Source of the DNA: Pararhodonellum marinum
GTDB taxonomy: Bacteria; Bacteroidota; Bacteroidia; Cytophagales; Cyclobacteriaceae
Reading direction: 5' to 3'
NCBI RefSeq assembly: GCF_015354735.1
Contig: NZ_JACEFJ010000003.1
Location: 461,505-525,504, forward strand
Length of the DNA: 64,000 bases
Below the pieces are notes generated by a model, which searched no databases, had not been told where the DNA came from, and saw only the letters and a program-made list of their open reading frames with translations. The position numbers were made by a program, and so were the translations under genes. Shown here piece by piece: positions 25,774 through 35,328 of this stretch; the first letter of the stretch is position 1; the number at the start of each line of letters is the position of its first letter.

Positions 25774-27708
25774 ATGAGTCAATATTTTTTATCTTCGGCG
25801 ATGATAATCGTTGTAATGGGTGTATCCGGTAGCGGAAAGACTACCATCGGCAAATTGCTTGCAGCCAAGCTTTCTCTGCCTTTTTTTGATGCGGATGATT
25901 TCCATCCTGATTTCAATGTAAAAAAAATGGCATCAGGCATTCCTTTGGACGATTTGGATCGGCAGCCCTGGCTTGAAAAACTGGCCCAACATATCATTGA
26001 TTGGGAGCAGCATAAAGGTGCAGTCTTGGCATGTTCAGCATTGAAAGAAAAATACAGACAAATACTGGGGTCTAATAAAAAAATCAATTGGATTTATCTC
26101 GATGGAAACAAAGATCTGATCGGCAACAGGATGCAAGCAAGGCTTGGCCACTACATGAAGGCAGGGCTATTGGATTCCCAGTTTGAAGCTTTGGAAATCC
26201 CCTCTTATGGCATACATGCACCTATTGAAAGAGACCCCCAATCCATCATTCAACATATTTTACAAGCCTTGAACATACACCAAAACCTTTCAGAAATCGG
26301 CATCCTCGGTATGGGTGTGATGGGGAAAAGTCTGGCACTGAATTGTGCGGAAAAGGGAATAAAAACCGCCATCTACAACCGGCATGTTCCAGGCAAGGAA
26401 GAGAAGATTGCACAAAATGTGGTAAAAGATAACCCGCAGATGCGCCATTTGATCCCTTTTGATGAGCTACAGGTTTTTCTCCATAACCTTGAAGTCCCCA
26501 GAAAGATACTTTTGATGATCCCCGCCGGTGAGGCTGTTGATCAACAAATACAACAATTGATTCCTTTTTTGGAGGATGGAGACGTGATCATTGATGGAGG
26601 AAATTCACATTATGAAGATTCATCCAGAAGAGCAGCTTTCCTAGAAAAAAACGGACTGAGATTTGTCGCTATGGGTGTATCGGGAGGTGAGGAAGGTGCC
26701 CGAAAGGGTCCGTCTATGATGCCCGGCGGAGACCGTGAGGCAGTCAAAGGCTTACTGCCTATTTTTGAAAAAATTGCAGCCAAGAACACCAACGGAGAAC
26801 CTTGTGTGGCATACATAGGACCGGAGGGTTCTGGGCATTTTGTTAAAATGGTGCACAACAGCATTGAGTATGGTGAAATGCAACTTTTGGCAGAAGTTTA
26901 TGGATTGATGCGATATTACTTTGCCATGCACCCTCCTCAGATTGCTGAAATTCTGGAGCAATGGCTTAATCAGGGAGAATCGAGTTACCTGCTGGAAATC
27001 ACCATTGACATTATGAGGACCAAAGAAGGGCAGGAATATTTATTGGATAAAATTCTGGATCAGGCGGCACAAAAAGGAACCGGCGGCTGGTCGGTTGAAG
27101 CAGCCCTGAAACATGCCGTACCCTACGGGCCCTTAGTGGAAGCGGTAATGGCACGCATCATATCTTCGCAAAAATCAAACAGGCTTGCCCTTTCCAACCT
27201 GTATGGAATCCAAAAACCCAAGGGCGACTTTGATTATTCGGAATTGTTGGAAGACCTTAAAAATGCTTACCGGACAGTAAGGATTCTGAATCATGAAATC
27301 GGCTTTTCCCTCATAAAACAAGCCTCAGATGACCATAAATGGTCACTAGATTTAGCGAAAATTGCCGGGATTTGGACGAATGGTTGTATCATACGCTCTG
27401 ATTTGATGATGAAGTTATCCACATTATTGGATGAAAATAGTTACATTTTGGAAATGGATGACTATGTCAGCTTACTCAGGTCTGACCACAAAAGTCTTGG
27501 CAAGGTGATTTCAGCTTCCATAAATGCAGGGGTGGCCATACCAGTGATGTCTGCTGCATTTCAGTATTTTTTGGGCAGGGTCACAGCAAGTTCTTCTGCC
27601 AATCTCATTCAGGCCCAAAGAGATTATTTTGGTGCCCATACGTATCAGAGAGTCGATAAAGGTCCAGACGAATACTTTCATACCGAATGGAAAAAATCAG
27701 GAGATTGA
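25774..27708 (+). CDS. Gluconokinase / 6-phosphogluconate dehydrogenase fusion
   Basis: The protein has 644 residues and two enzymes in one chain. Residues ~10-165 are a GntK-type gluconate kinase with the P-loop GVSGSGKTT at 16-24, the DADDFHPDFN block and LACSALKEKYR. Residues ~175-644 are a complete 6-phosphogluconate dehydrogenase with GILGMGVMGKS, an NR pair after the second strand (usual for NADP), DGGNSHYEDS, VSGGEEGARKGPSMMPGG and the catalytic KMVHNSIEYG. It would convert gluconate to 6-phosphogluconate and then to ribulose 5-phosphate. An alternative start at 25801 (MIIVVMGVSG) is equally plausible. Transketolase subunits and a gluconolactonase-like gene follow downstream. Confidence 0.93.
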   Translation: MSQYFLSSAMIIVVMGVSGSGKTTIGKLLAAKLSLPFFDADDFHPDFNVKKMASGIPLDDLDRQPWLEKLAQHIIDWEQHKGAVLACSALKEKYRQILGSNKKINWIYLDGNKDLIGNRMQARLGHYMKAGLLDSQFEALEIPSYGIHAPIERDPQSIIQHILQALNIHQNLSEIGILGMGVMGKSLALNCAEKGIKTAIYNRHVPGKEEKIAQNVVKDNPQMRHLIPFDELQVFLHNLEVPRKILLMIPAGEAVDQQIQQLIPFLEDGDVIIDGGNSHYEDSSRRAAFLEKNGLRFVAMGVSGGEEGARKGPSMMPGGDREAVKGLLPIFEKIAAKNTNGEPCVAYIGPEGSGHFVKMVHNSIEYGEMQLLAEVYGLMRYYFAMHPPQIAEILEQWLNQGESSYLLEITIDIMRTKEGQEYLLDKILDQAAQKGTGGWSVEAALKHAVPYGPLVEAVMARIISSQKSNRLALSNLYGIQKPKGDFDYSELLEDLKNAYRTVRILNHEIGFSLIKQASDDHKWSLDLAKIAGIWTNGCIIRSDLMMKLSTLLDENSYILEMDDYVSLLRSDHKSLGKVISASINAGVAIPVMSAAFQYFLGRVTASSSANLIQAQRDYFGAHTYQRVDKGPDEYFHTEWKKSGD

Positions 27709-27831
27709 TTTGCCGAAAATTTCATGGAATATTTAAACAGCACCTTCAATTGGCTGGCTTTAGATTTTCATAATCCAACTCAATGTGGTTTCTTTGTACA
27801 TCGATTGAATTGACCCGCCAAGCCCTTAATC

Positions 27832-28443
27832 ATGAAAATAATTGCCATCGGCAGAAACTATGCCGAGCACATTCAGGAACTCAACAATGAAAGGCCCTCG
27901 TCCCCCGTTGTGTTCTTAAAACCCGACACAGCCTTATTAAAAAACAACCAGCCTTTTTATCATCCTGACTTTTCAGAAAATATCCACCATGAGGTTGAAT
28001 TGGTCCTTAAGGTGTGCAAAGAAGGAAAGTACATACAAAAAGAATTTGCCCATCGGTATTTTGATCAGATCGGTATCGGCATTGATTTTACAGCAAGGGA
28101 CCTCCAACAACAGTGTAAAGAAAAAGGCATGCCTTGGGAGATTGCCAAAGCGTTCAATGGTTCTGCGCCTGTTGGGAAATTCCTGCCCCTCGATGAATTT
28201 GAAAACCTCAAAAACATCAATTTCCATCTGCAGGTAAACGGCAAAGTTCGACAAAAAGGGAATACCAACATGATGCTATTTGATTTTGAGACCATTTTAG
28301 CGTACGTCAGTCGCTTTTTTACCTTAAAAAAAGGAGACCTTATTTTTACTGGAACGCCTGCAGGAGTAGCCAAAGTCAATTTGGGTGACCGGTTGGAGGC
28401 ATTTGTAGAAAACAGAAAACTGCTCGACTTTGAAATTAAATAA
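27832..28443 (+). CDS. Small fumarylacetoacetate hydrolase family protein
   Basis: The 203-residue protein consists of the FAH catalytic core only: AIGRNYAEHIQEL at residues 4-16, the metal ligands in HHEVELVLKV and GIDFTARDLQ, and FTGTPAGVAKV near the C-terminus. It resembles FAHD1-like acylpyruvases and oxaloacetate tautomerases, and is shorter than the two-domain FAH-like gene in the fucose operon. The following M23 peptidase gene begins 14 bases before its stop, so the two are coupled. Its substrate here is unknown. Confidence 0.88.
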   Translation: MKIIAIGRNYAEHIQELNNERPSSPVVFLKPDTALLKNNQPFYHPDFSENIHHEVELVLKVCKEGKYIQKEFAHRYFDQIGIGIDFTARDLQQQCKEKGMPWEIAKAFNGSAPVGKFLPLDEFENLKNINFHLQVNGKVRQKGNTNMMLFDFETILAYVSRFFTLKKGDLIFTGTPAGVAKVNLGDRLEAFVENRKLLDFEIK

Positions 28444-30295
28444 GGCTGCACTGATTTTGTTGATCGGTGTAGTTGTTGTAGGATTTGCACCCATCGAAAA
28501 AGGCTACTACCAATTCCCCATCCGCTCCGGAATGGTCAATTATCTGTCAGGAAATATGGCGGAAATCAGACCCAACCATTTCCATAGCGGGATTGACATC
28601 AAAACCGAGGGCAGACAGGGATTACCGGTGTATGCTGCGGCTGATGGCTATGTAAGCCGGATGAAAATCTCCTCTTTTGGCTATGGCAACATCATTTACC
28701 TGAGACATCCAAATGGGCAATACACTGTCTATGCCCATCTCAAAGACTTTGTTCCTGAAATAGGGCAAATCATGAAAGAAAAAATGTATGAACTGCAGCT
28801 GAATGAATTTGAGTATTTCCCGGAAGCCGGAAGCATTCCTGTCAAAAAAGGAGATGTCATTGCCTATTCCGGAAATACGGGAAGTTCTGCGGGTCCTCAT
28901 TTGCATTTCGAAATCAGGGATAGCCTCGATAGAGCATTGGACCCTATGAAATTTGGGTTTGACGAAATCAAAGACGACATCCCACCTAGAGCGGTCAGGA
29001 TTGCTTTGAAGCCTTTGGATATAGACAGCCGAGTTGAGGGATTGTTCCAGAGAAAAACCTACCCAGTGTACCTTGAGGGGAATAAATATGTAGTGAGAGA
29101 AAATATCCGGGTGAGTGGTAACATAGGTGTTGAGGTATATGCCTATGATCAATTAAATGATGCGCACAACAGGAACGGCTTTCCGATATTCAAGCTTTCG
29201 GTGGACAAAAAGCCGATATTTCATTTGGATGTCGATAAAATTGATTTCAATACGGGCAGGTTCCTCCTGATGCACACGCACCGAAACACATTTACCAAAC
29301 TATATAAGGAAAATCAAAACCTGATGGATTTTTACCATCCGGACAGCACACTGAGCGGTTCCATTCGCCTTCTTCCTGAAGAAAAAAAAGAAATTGAAAT
29401 CCTAATGCAGGATGTGTCCGGCAATTCTAGTAAAATTGAATTTCTCCTGCAAGGTGAACCGATAGAATTCGAATTGCGAAGGAACAACAGCACTTCAAGT
29501 GGAGCAACTTTGGATTATGATAAAAACCACTTGATCATCAATGGGATCCGAAACGGTCAGGAAAACCTGGCAAAGGTACATGTAGGCGGGTTGGTCTTGG
29601 AGATTCCACCGGTTTACCAAGGGACCAACAAAAGAACTTATCTCTGGGACATGGAATTAGGCCTTCCGGATTCCGTGGACATTTGTACAGAGACCGTTTT
29701 CCCACCAATAGTTGCAAAAATTCCGGCCAGAGAATCCTTCTTTTTCTCTGATGGAAATATCGAAATTCATTTTAGAGACCAAACCCTGCTGGCAGACACA
29801 TTCATTCGGGTAGAATCTACCGAACACCGTGGTTATCCAGGGGTGACGATCAACGATGAATTCGAGTACCTTTGGCAAAACATGGAAGTTGAAATGAATT
29901 TGCCCGGTTTTCAGGAGGAAAAAAATCAACTCCACGTTTATCAGTTGCATGCCCCGAACCGAAAAAATTTCGTTGGTGGAGAGTGGAACTCGGATAAAAT
30001 CAGTTTCAAGACCAGAAATTTTGGTACTTTTGTTTTAGCTCGGGACAACAATCCACCAACCATAAGGCCCGTTCGGATCAACTCCAGGGAAATGATGTTC
30101 AACATACAGGATGATCTTTCGGGGATAGATCTATTCGAACTCAAAGTCAATGGAGAATGGATTCAACTTCGCTATGAGTACAAATCCAATTTAATATGGA
30201 CGGATAAACTGAGAAATGAACCTTTCAAGGGCGATATTGAGCTGAAAGTAAGGGACAAGGCAGGAAATGAAAGGATTTTTAATTCCAAAATCTGA
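28430..30295 (+). CDS. Exported M23 family metallopeptidase
   Basis: The 621-residue protein begins at a TTG codon inside the end of the FAH gene (14-base overlap). This gives MKLNKAALILLIG, a normal signal peptide, and no later ATG would keep it. The M23 (LytM-type) domain is at residues ~25-180 with zinc ligands in FHSGIDIK and the HLHFEIRD motif. The remaining ~440 residues are beta-rich and of unknown function. Members cleave peptidoglycan cross-bridges or regulate amidases in the periplasm. The bcp gene follows after 33 bases. Confidence 0.9.
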   Translation: MKLNKAALILLIGVVVVGFAPIEKGYYQFPIRSGMVNYLSGNMAEIRPNHFHSGIDIKTEGRQGLPVYAAADGYVSRMKISSFGYGNIIYLRHPNGQYTVYAHLKDFVPEIGQIMKEKMYELQLNEFEYFPEAGSIPVKKGDVIAYSGNTGSSAGPHLHFEIRDSLDRALDPMKFGFDEIKDDIPPRAVRIALKPLDIDSRVEGLFQRKTYPVYLEGNKYVVRENIRVSGNIGVEVYAYDQLNDAHNRNGFPIFKLSVDKKPIFHLDVDKIDFNTGRFLLMHTHRNTFTKLYKENQNLMDFYHPDSTLSGSIRLLPEEKKEIEILMQDVSGNSSKIEFLLQGEPIEFELRRNNSTSSGATLDYDKNHLIINGIRNGQENLAKVHVGGLVLEIPPVYQGTNKRTYLWDMELGLPDSVDICTETVFPPIVAKIPARESFFFSDGNIEIHFRDQTLLADTFIRVESTEHRGYPGVTINDEFEYLWQNMEVEMNLPGFQEEKNQLHVYQLHAPNRKNFVGGEWNSDKISFKTRNFGTFVLARDNNPPTIRPVRINSREMMFNIQDDLSGIDLFELKVNGEWIQLRYEYKSNLIWTDKLRNEPFKGDIELKVRDKAGNERIFNSKI

Positions 30296-30328
30296 ACGAA
30301 TGAACTTAACCACAAAACAAATATCAAA

Positions 30329-30778
30329 ATGTCAGTAGAAGTAGGAAAAAAAGCCCCTGATTTTGAGGCCAAAGACCAAGATGGAAACCTCGTAAAACTT
30401 TCCGATTTTAAAGGAAAAAAAGTCGTCATTTATTTTTATCCCAAAGACAATACACCGGGATGTACAGCGCAAGCCTGTAACCTGAGGGACAACTATGAAG
30501 CACTTCAAAAATCAGGTTATGAGATCCTTGGGGTGAGCAGTGATTCGGAAAAATCACACCAAAAATTCATCGAAAAGCAATCTCTGCCGTTTTCCTTGAT
30601 TTCGGATGAGGATTTGAAGGTGCATGAAGCGTACGGCACATGGGTAGAGAAATCCATGTACGGCAGAAAATACATGGGGACTGCAAGAACCACCTTCGTC
30701 ATTGATGAATCAGGTATCATTACGGAAATCATCGATAAAGTAAAAACCAAAGACCACACCAATCAAATACTCAAATAA
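30329..30778 (+). CDS. bcp: Thioredoxin-dependent thiol peroxidase (bacterioferritin comigratory protein)
   Basis: The 149-residue peroxiredoxin has the Bcp-type active site TPGCTAQAC, in which the peroxidatic Cys and a possible resolving Cys are five residues apart. Length is normal for the family. It reduces hydrogen peroxide and organic hydroperoxides in the cytosol using thioredoxin. It lies 33 bases after the M23 peptidase gene and 11 bases before the transketolase N subunit gene, so it is likely part of one transcript. Confidence 0.94.
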   Translation: MSVEVGKKAPDFEAKDQDGNLVKLSDFKGKKVVIYFYPKDNTPGCTAQACNLRDNYEALQKSGYEILGVSSDSEKSHQKFIEKQSLPFSLISDEDLKVHEAYGTWVEKSMYGRKYMGTARTTFVIDESGIITEIIDKVKTKDHTNQILK

Positions 30779-30789
30779 AACTCTCCACA

Positions 30790-31641
30790 ATGGAAAAAAA
30801 ATCAATTGACCAGTTAAAAGAAATTTGCTCACAGGTAAGAAGAGATATTCTTAGGATGGTCCATGGGGTTCAATCAGGACATCCCGGGGCTTCTCTTGGC
30901 TGCACTGAATTCTTCGTAGCGCTTTATTTTAAACAGATGGAACACAATCCTGACTTTAAGATGGAGGGTAAAGGTGAAGACCTCTTTTTTCTATCCAATG
31001 GCCATATTTCACCGGTTTGGTACAGTATTTTGGCCAGAAGCGGATACTTCGATCTGGAGGAACTGAAAACATTTCGTAAGATAAATTCAAGGCTACAAGG
31101 TCATCCCGCCACTGAAGAAAACCTTCCAGGCATCCGGGTTGCTTCCGGTTCTCTTGGACAAGGACTTTCTGTAGCCATAGGTGCAGCACAAGCCAAAAAA
31201 ATAGATGGAGATGACAAAACCGTCTACGTCCTTATGGGAGACGGGGAACAGCAAGAAGGCCAAATATGGGAGGCAGCCATGTATGCTGCCCATCACAAAG
31301 TGGATAACCTGATTGCCACCATTGATTATAATGGACAACAGATAGACGGGCCTACCAAAAAAATCATGGACCTTATCAGTCTGAAGGCCAAATATGAAGC
31401 TTTCGGCTGGCAGGTGGTAGAAACCAAATCGGGTAATGACCTTGAAGCGGTGTTGGAAGGTTTAAAAGAAGCCAAGCGTCTATCCGGCAAGGGCAAACCT
31501 GTTCTTAATTTACTTTATACAGATATGGGATACGGAGTTGACTTTATGGTAGGTACCCACAAATGGCATGGTATTGCCCCCTCCGACGAACAGCTGGAAA
31601 ATGGCTTGGCTCAATTGGAAGAAACCTTGGGTGATTTCTGA
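30790..31641 (+). CDS. Transketolase, N-terminal subunit
   Basis: This 283-residue thiamine-diphosphate-binding half of transketolase shows HPGASLGCTEFFVAL, SNGHISPVWYS and the cofactor motif GDGEQQEGQIWEAAMYAA. It matches the split form, in which the enzyme is assembled from two chains. It moves two-carbon units between sugar phosphates in the non-oxidative pentose phosphate pathway. The C subunit gene follows after 74 bases. Confidence 0.93.
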   Translation: MEKKSIDQLKEICSQVRRDILRMVHGVQSGHPGASLGCTEFFVALYFKQMEHNPDFKMEGKGEDLFFLSNGHISPVWYSILARSGYFDLEELKTFRKINSRLQGHPATEENLPGIRVASGSLGQGLSVAIGAAQAKKIDGDDKTVYVLMGDGEQQEGQIWEAAMYAAHHKVDNLIATIDYNGQQIDGPTKKIMDLISLKAKYEAFGWQVVETKSGNDLEAVLEGLKEAKRLSGKGKPVLNLLYTDMGYGVDFMVGTHKWHGIAPSDEQLENGLAQLEETLGDF

Positions 31642-31715
31642 AAATTCTATAATCATTAAAGCTTTCAAAACGAACCTATAATGCTCACCTGACATTAGAA
31701 AAACCTTAACAAAAG

Positions 31716-32684
31716 ATGGAAAAAACACTTGATTTAAAATACACCTATACAGAAAAAAAAGACACAAGATCCGGATTTGGAGATGGATTCTTGGAAGTTG
31801 GAAGGAAAAACCCCAATGTGGTTGGGCTCTGTGCCGACTTGATAGGTTCTCTTAAAATGGGGGCATTTCAAAATGAATTCCCGGAACGATTCTTTCAGAC
31901 AGGAATTGCGGAAGCCAACATGATGGGCATCGCTGCAGGACTTTCCATCAATGGAAAAATACCTTACACCGGTACATTTGCCAATTTTTCCACAGGAAGG
32001 GTTTATGATCAGATCAGACAATCCATTGCCTATTCTGATAAAAACGTTAAAATCTGTGCATCCCACGCCGGATTGACTTTGGGAGAAGATGGGGCTACCC
32101 ATCAAATTCTGGAGGATTTGGGTATGATGAAAATGTTGCCACACATGACGGTAATCAATCCTTGCGATTACAATCAGACCAAAGCGGCCACCATTGCCAT
32201 CGCTGATTATGAAGGACCGGTATATTTAAGGTTCGGAAGACCAAGTTGGCCCATTTTTACCCCAGCTGACCAAAAATTCGAAATCGGAAAAGCCTGGAAA
32301 ATGATTGATGGCAAGGATGTAACCATATTTGCTACGGGTCATTTGGTGTGGGAAGCGGTGGTGGCTGAAGCCATGCTCAGAGAAGAAGGCATTCACGCAG
32401 AAGTCATCAACATCCATACCATCAAACCTCTGGATGAAGAAGCCATTTTGGAATCTGTAGCCAAAACCGGTTGCTGTGTGTCTGCTGAAGAGCATCAGAT
32501 GAATGGTGGCTTGGGAGACAGTATCGCCCAAACCTTGATCAGAAACCATCCTGCTCCTATGGAAATGGTCGCTGTAAACGATTCCTTCGGTGAGTCAGGG
32601 GTTCCAACTGACTTGTTGCAGAAATATGGATTGAATGCCGAAAATATTGTGAAATCTGTAAAAAAGGCCATCGCAAGAAAGTAA
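31716..32684 (+). CDS. Transketolase, C-terminal subunit
   Basis: This 322-residue partner chain contains the pyrimidine-binding domain (GLCADLIGSLKMG near the start, GIAEANMMGIAAG, HAGLTLGEDGATHQ) and the C-terminal transketolase domain. Together with the preceding gene it gives a full-length enzyme of about 605 residues. A hairpin terminator follows 17 bases after the stop. Confidence 0.93.
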   Translation: MEKTLDLKYTYTEKKDTRSGFGDGFLEVGRKNPNVVGLCADLIGSLKMGAFQNEFPERFFQTGIAEANMMGIAAGLSINGKIPYTGTFANFSTGRVYDQIRQSIAYSDKNVKICASHAGLTLGEDGATHQILEDLGMMKMLPHMTVINPCDYNQTKAATIAIADYEGPVYLRFGRPSWPIFTPADQKFEIGKAWKMIDGKDVTIFATGHLVWEAVVAEAMLREEGIHAEVINIHTIKPLDEEAILESVAKTGCCVSAEEHQMNGGLGDSIAQTLIRNHPAPMEMVAVNDSFGESGVPTDLLQKYGLNAENIVKSVKKAIARK

Positions 32685-32701
32685 GCAATTGCTATTCATG
32701 T

Positions 32702-32742
32702 AAAAAATCTTCCTTTAGCATGCTAAGGGTAGATTTTTTTTT
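32702..32742 (+). terminator. Terminator after the transketolase genes
   Basis: An imperfect inverted repeat (AAAATCT...TTAGC and GCTAAGGGTAGATTTT) is followed by a T-rich run. It sits 17 bases past the transketolase C subunit and likely ends the operon that starts at 25.8 or 27.8 kb. Confidence 0.75.
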
Positions 32743-32777
32743 ATTTTTAACAAACATCAAACCCTATCCCAAAAATC

Positions 32778-33704
32778 ATGAACTTCCCCAAACCTATACC
32801 TTCCTGCTCAATCTTGCTATTGTTGATTTTAGTATTTACCCAGCAAAATGCCATTTCCCAAATTGAAGGCGGAAAAAGCATCATTGCCAAAAACGCGGAA
32901 GTGACCAAAATCAAAGATGGATTTAAATTTACTGAAGGGCCTGCAGTTAACCGTATCGGTGATGTCTTTTTCACCGACCAACCCAATGACAAAATTCACA
33001 AATGGTCCTCTCTCACAGGAGAAGTAACCACTTTTGTGGAAGAGGCTGGAAGAGCAAACGGAATGTATTTTGAATTGGGTGGTAACCTGATCGCATGTGT
33101 CGATATGGAGAACCAATTGTGGTCATTTGATGAAAAAGGAAATAAAACTGTTTTGATCGAAAATTTTAAAGGCAATCGCTTAAATGGCCCCAATGATCTT
33201 TGGATTTCTCCTTTGGGTGGTATTTACATTTCAGACCCACTGTACAAAAGAGCTTATTGGGATAGAGACCCCAACATGCAGGTAAGCGGAGAACACCTCT
33301 ATTTTCTTAGCCCGGACAAAATCCAATTTTTCCCGGTTGATGAGAACCTGGTCAAGCCCAATGGTTTGGTGGGAACGCCTGACGGAAAAAAACTGTACGT
33401 AGCAGACATTGGGGACAAAAAAACCTATGTATATGACATTGAAGAGGATGGTTATTTATCCAACAGAAGACTGTTTGTAGAGATGGGTTCTGATGGCATG
33501 ACCATTGATCACAAAGGCAATGTTTATCTTACTGGTGACGGTGTGACGGTTTTCAATTCCAAGGGTGATAAAATTGCCCATATCCCTACGGGCGCCAGTT
33601 GGACTTCCAATGTTTGTTTTGGCGGAGGCGATAGAAAAACTCTTTTTATCACCGCAAGTGATGCTGTATATAAACTGGATATGAAAGTCAGAGGGGTTTG
33701 GTAA
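32778..33704 (+). CDS. Exported SMP-30/gluconolactonase-like protein
   Basis: The 308-residue protein has a signal peptide ending near residue 28 and a six-bladed beta-propeller of the SMP-30/gluconolactonase family. Visible features are FTEGPAVNRIGDVFF near residue 50, NGPNDLWISPLGG (metal-binding Asn), KPNGLVGTPDGKKLYVAD and a final GSDGMTIDHKGNVYL block. Family members open sugar lactones. Its place after a gluconokinase/6PGDH fusion and transketolase suggests a periplasmic gluconolactonase that feeds gluconate use, but this link is inference. Terminators on both sides show it is its own transcription unit. Confidence 0.88.
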   Translation: MNFPKPIPSCSILLLLILVFTQQNAISQIEGGKSIIAKNAEVTKIKDGFKFTEGPAVNRIGDVFFTDQPNDKIHKWSSLTGEVTTFVEEAGRANGMYFELGGNLIACVDMENQLWSFDEKGNKTVLIENFKGNRLNGPNDLWISPLGGIYISDPLYKRAYWDRDPNMQVSGEHLYFLSPDKIQFFPVDENLVKPNGLVGTPDGKKLYVADIGDKKTYVYDIEEDGYLSNRRLFVEMGSDGMTIDHKGNVYLTGDGVTVFNSKGDKIAHIPTGASWTSNVCFGGGDRKTLFITASDAVYKLDMKVRGVW

Positions 33705-33728
33705 ACTTCCTGCCTGTAAGAGCAAATT

Positions 33729-33766
33729 AAAAGGCCATCAAGCAAAAATTGATGGCCTTTTTTTAT
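33729..33766 (+). terminator. Terminator after the gluconolactonase-like gene
   Basis: AAAGGCCATCA and TGATGGCCTTT form a perfect 11-bp stem with a 9-base loop, followed by TTTT. It lies between convergent genes and may work for both. Confidence 0.88.
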
Positions 33767-33849
33767 TCTAAGTAAAATCAATTAATTATATAATAATGAG
33801 GTATTTATGATTTTTTGAAATACAGTAATTGGGGCAAAATTTTAGTCTT

Positions 33850-35328
33850 TCAGTATTTTGCGGGAACCCCCTCTCCTGGGAGCGTTTTCTGAATAAAATC
33901 CCTGATGTCGTCATTGGCATTTTTCAGATCCTCTGATCTGAGGTACATCATGTGCCCACTGCGATAACCTTTGAAAGAGAACCTGTCTTTCATTTTGCCA
34001 CTGGGATCAATGTGCCACATGGTGTATTTGGCATCATAATAGGTGGTCGCCCCATCAAAGAAGCCACTCTGAATCATCGTATGCAAATAGGGATTCTGGG
34101 CCATCGCCTTTCGAAGGTTTTCTCCGGTATTGTCTCCACTCCTATCCCAAGGACTCACTGAGCCAAACATATTGTATTTAATATCTGTCTCGTACTTTAG
34201 CACATTTTTGATATAATGGTTGATGGCTGGAGTAAAGGAATGAAGCCATGAAGTCAGTTCTGCATTGAAATCCGGGCTGCTTCCGGCGTCATTTCTATCC
34301 AAACCCTTGTACCTGGAATCCAACCTACCAATGGTAAATCCATCTTCCCTGAGCAGCTCTTTCCAAAAGAAATTGTTTGGAACATCCAGGCCATATTGGG
34401 CTACTACCAACTCATTAAGTCCAGAGAACCTACTGAAGGATTTAATGGCTTCTTGTCTTTCTCCTTCAGTGGACCAAGCCCCTTTGGCCATAACTGGTAA
34501 TAAAGTGTTTTGGGTGTATTGTTCAGACAGTTCCAATACCTCATCCAAATCTTTGGTCTGAAGGTCACTTGGGAGTTTTTGATGATACCATGCTGCAGCG
34601 GTAAAATAGGGCAATCGATTGGCCGCCCCGACCGGACCGTTTCTCTCGATGCCCAAACCTGTAGGTGAGACCAGGATTACCCCATTCAGATACATCCATT
34701 GGGCTTCTTGAAGTTCCAAAGCCAAACCTGAAACCCTCGTAGTGCCATAACTTTCTCCGATCAAATATTTGGGTGAGGGCCATCTATTGTATCTGGACAC
34801 AAAAGTGTTGATCCATTCAGCCAGGTATTTAATGTCCTGATTGACCCCAAAAAACTGTTCTTTTTTGGCATCTGGATCCACGATTCTGGAATAGGCTGTA
34901 TTGACTGGATTGACAAAGACAATGTCAGCCACATCCAAGATCGAATGGGGATTGTCTTTGACACCATAGGGCTGAATGGGATACCCTTCGTCATCAATCT
35001 TCAGTATTTTGGGACCTGTGTAGGCCAAATGCATCCACACTGACGCAGAACCAGGCCCCCCATTGAAAGAAATGACCAAGGGCCTTTTATCTCGGTCCGA
35101 AACATCATTTCGCTCATAATAGGTAAAATAAAGGGACGCGATGGGCTTGCCATCCTGATCCCAAACCGGCTGGGTCCCAGTAATGGCTGTGTAAGATACA
35201 TTTCTGCCTTTTATACTTACCTGACCTTTGGTTTGCACCACAGATTCAACATCAAGTTTGCGTTCCTGACCTATCGCTAATCCGGAAAAAAACAAGCAGA
35301 AAACCAGAATTGGTACAAATATTTTCAT
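33850..35328 (-). CDS. Exported S10 family serine carboxypeptidase-like protein
   Basis: The 492-residue protein has a signal peptide ending near AIGQ. It has FNGGPGSASVW (substrate-binding loop) near residue 88, YLIGESYGTTR with the nucleophile Ser near 195, and GHMMYL near the C-terminus with the catalytic His. This is the S10 carboxypeptidase fold, common in periplasmic proteins of Bacteroidota. It adds to the other secreted peptidases in the window (M1 fusion, S9, M28). The gene stands alone. Confidence 0.93.
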   Translation of the reverse strand: MKIFVPILVFCLFFSGLAIGQERKLDVESVVQTKGQVSIKGRNVSYTAITGTQPVWDQDGKPIASLYFTYYERNDVSDRDKRPLVISFNGGPGSASVWMHLAYTGPKILKIDDEGYPIQPYGVKDNPHSILDVADIVFVNPVNTAYSRIVDPDAKKEQFFGVNQDIKYLAEWINTFVSRYNRWPSPKYLIGESYGTTRVSGLALELQEAQWMYLNGVILVSPTGLGIERNGPVGAANRLPYFTAAAWYHQKLPSDLQTKDLDEVLELSEQYTQNTLLPVMAKGAWSTEGERQEAIKSFSRFSGLNELVVAQYGLDVPNNFFWKELLREDGFTIGRLDSRYKGLDRNDAGSSPDFNAELTSWLHSFTPAINHYIKNVLKYETDIKYNMFGSVSPWDRSGDNTGENLRKAMAQNPYLHTMIQSGFFDGATTYYDAKYTMWHIDPSGKMKDRFSFKGYRSGHMMYLRSEDLKNANDDIRDFIQKTLPGEGVPAKY

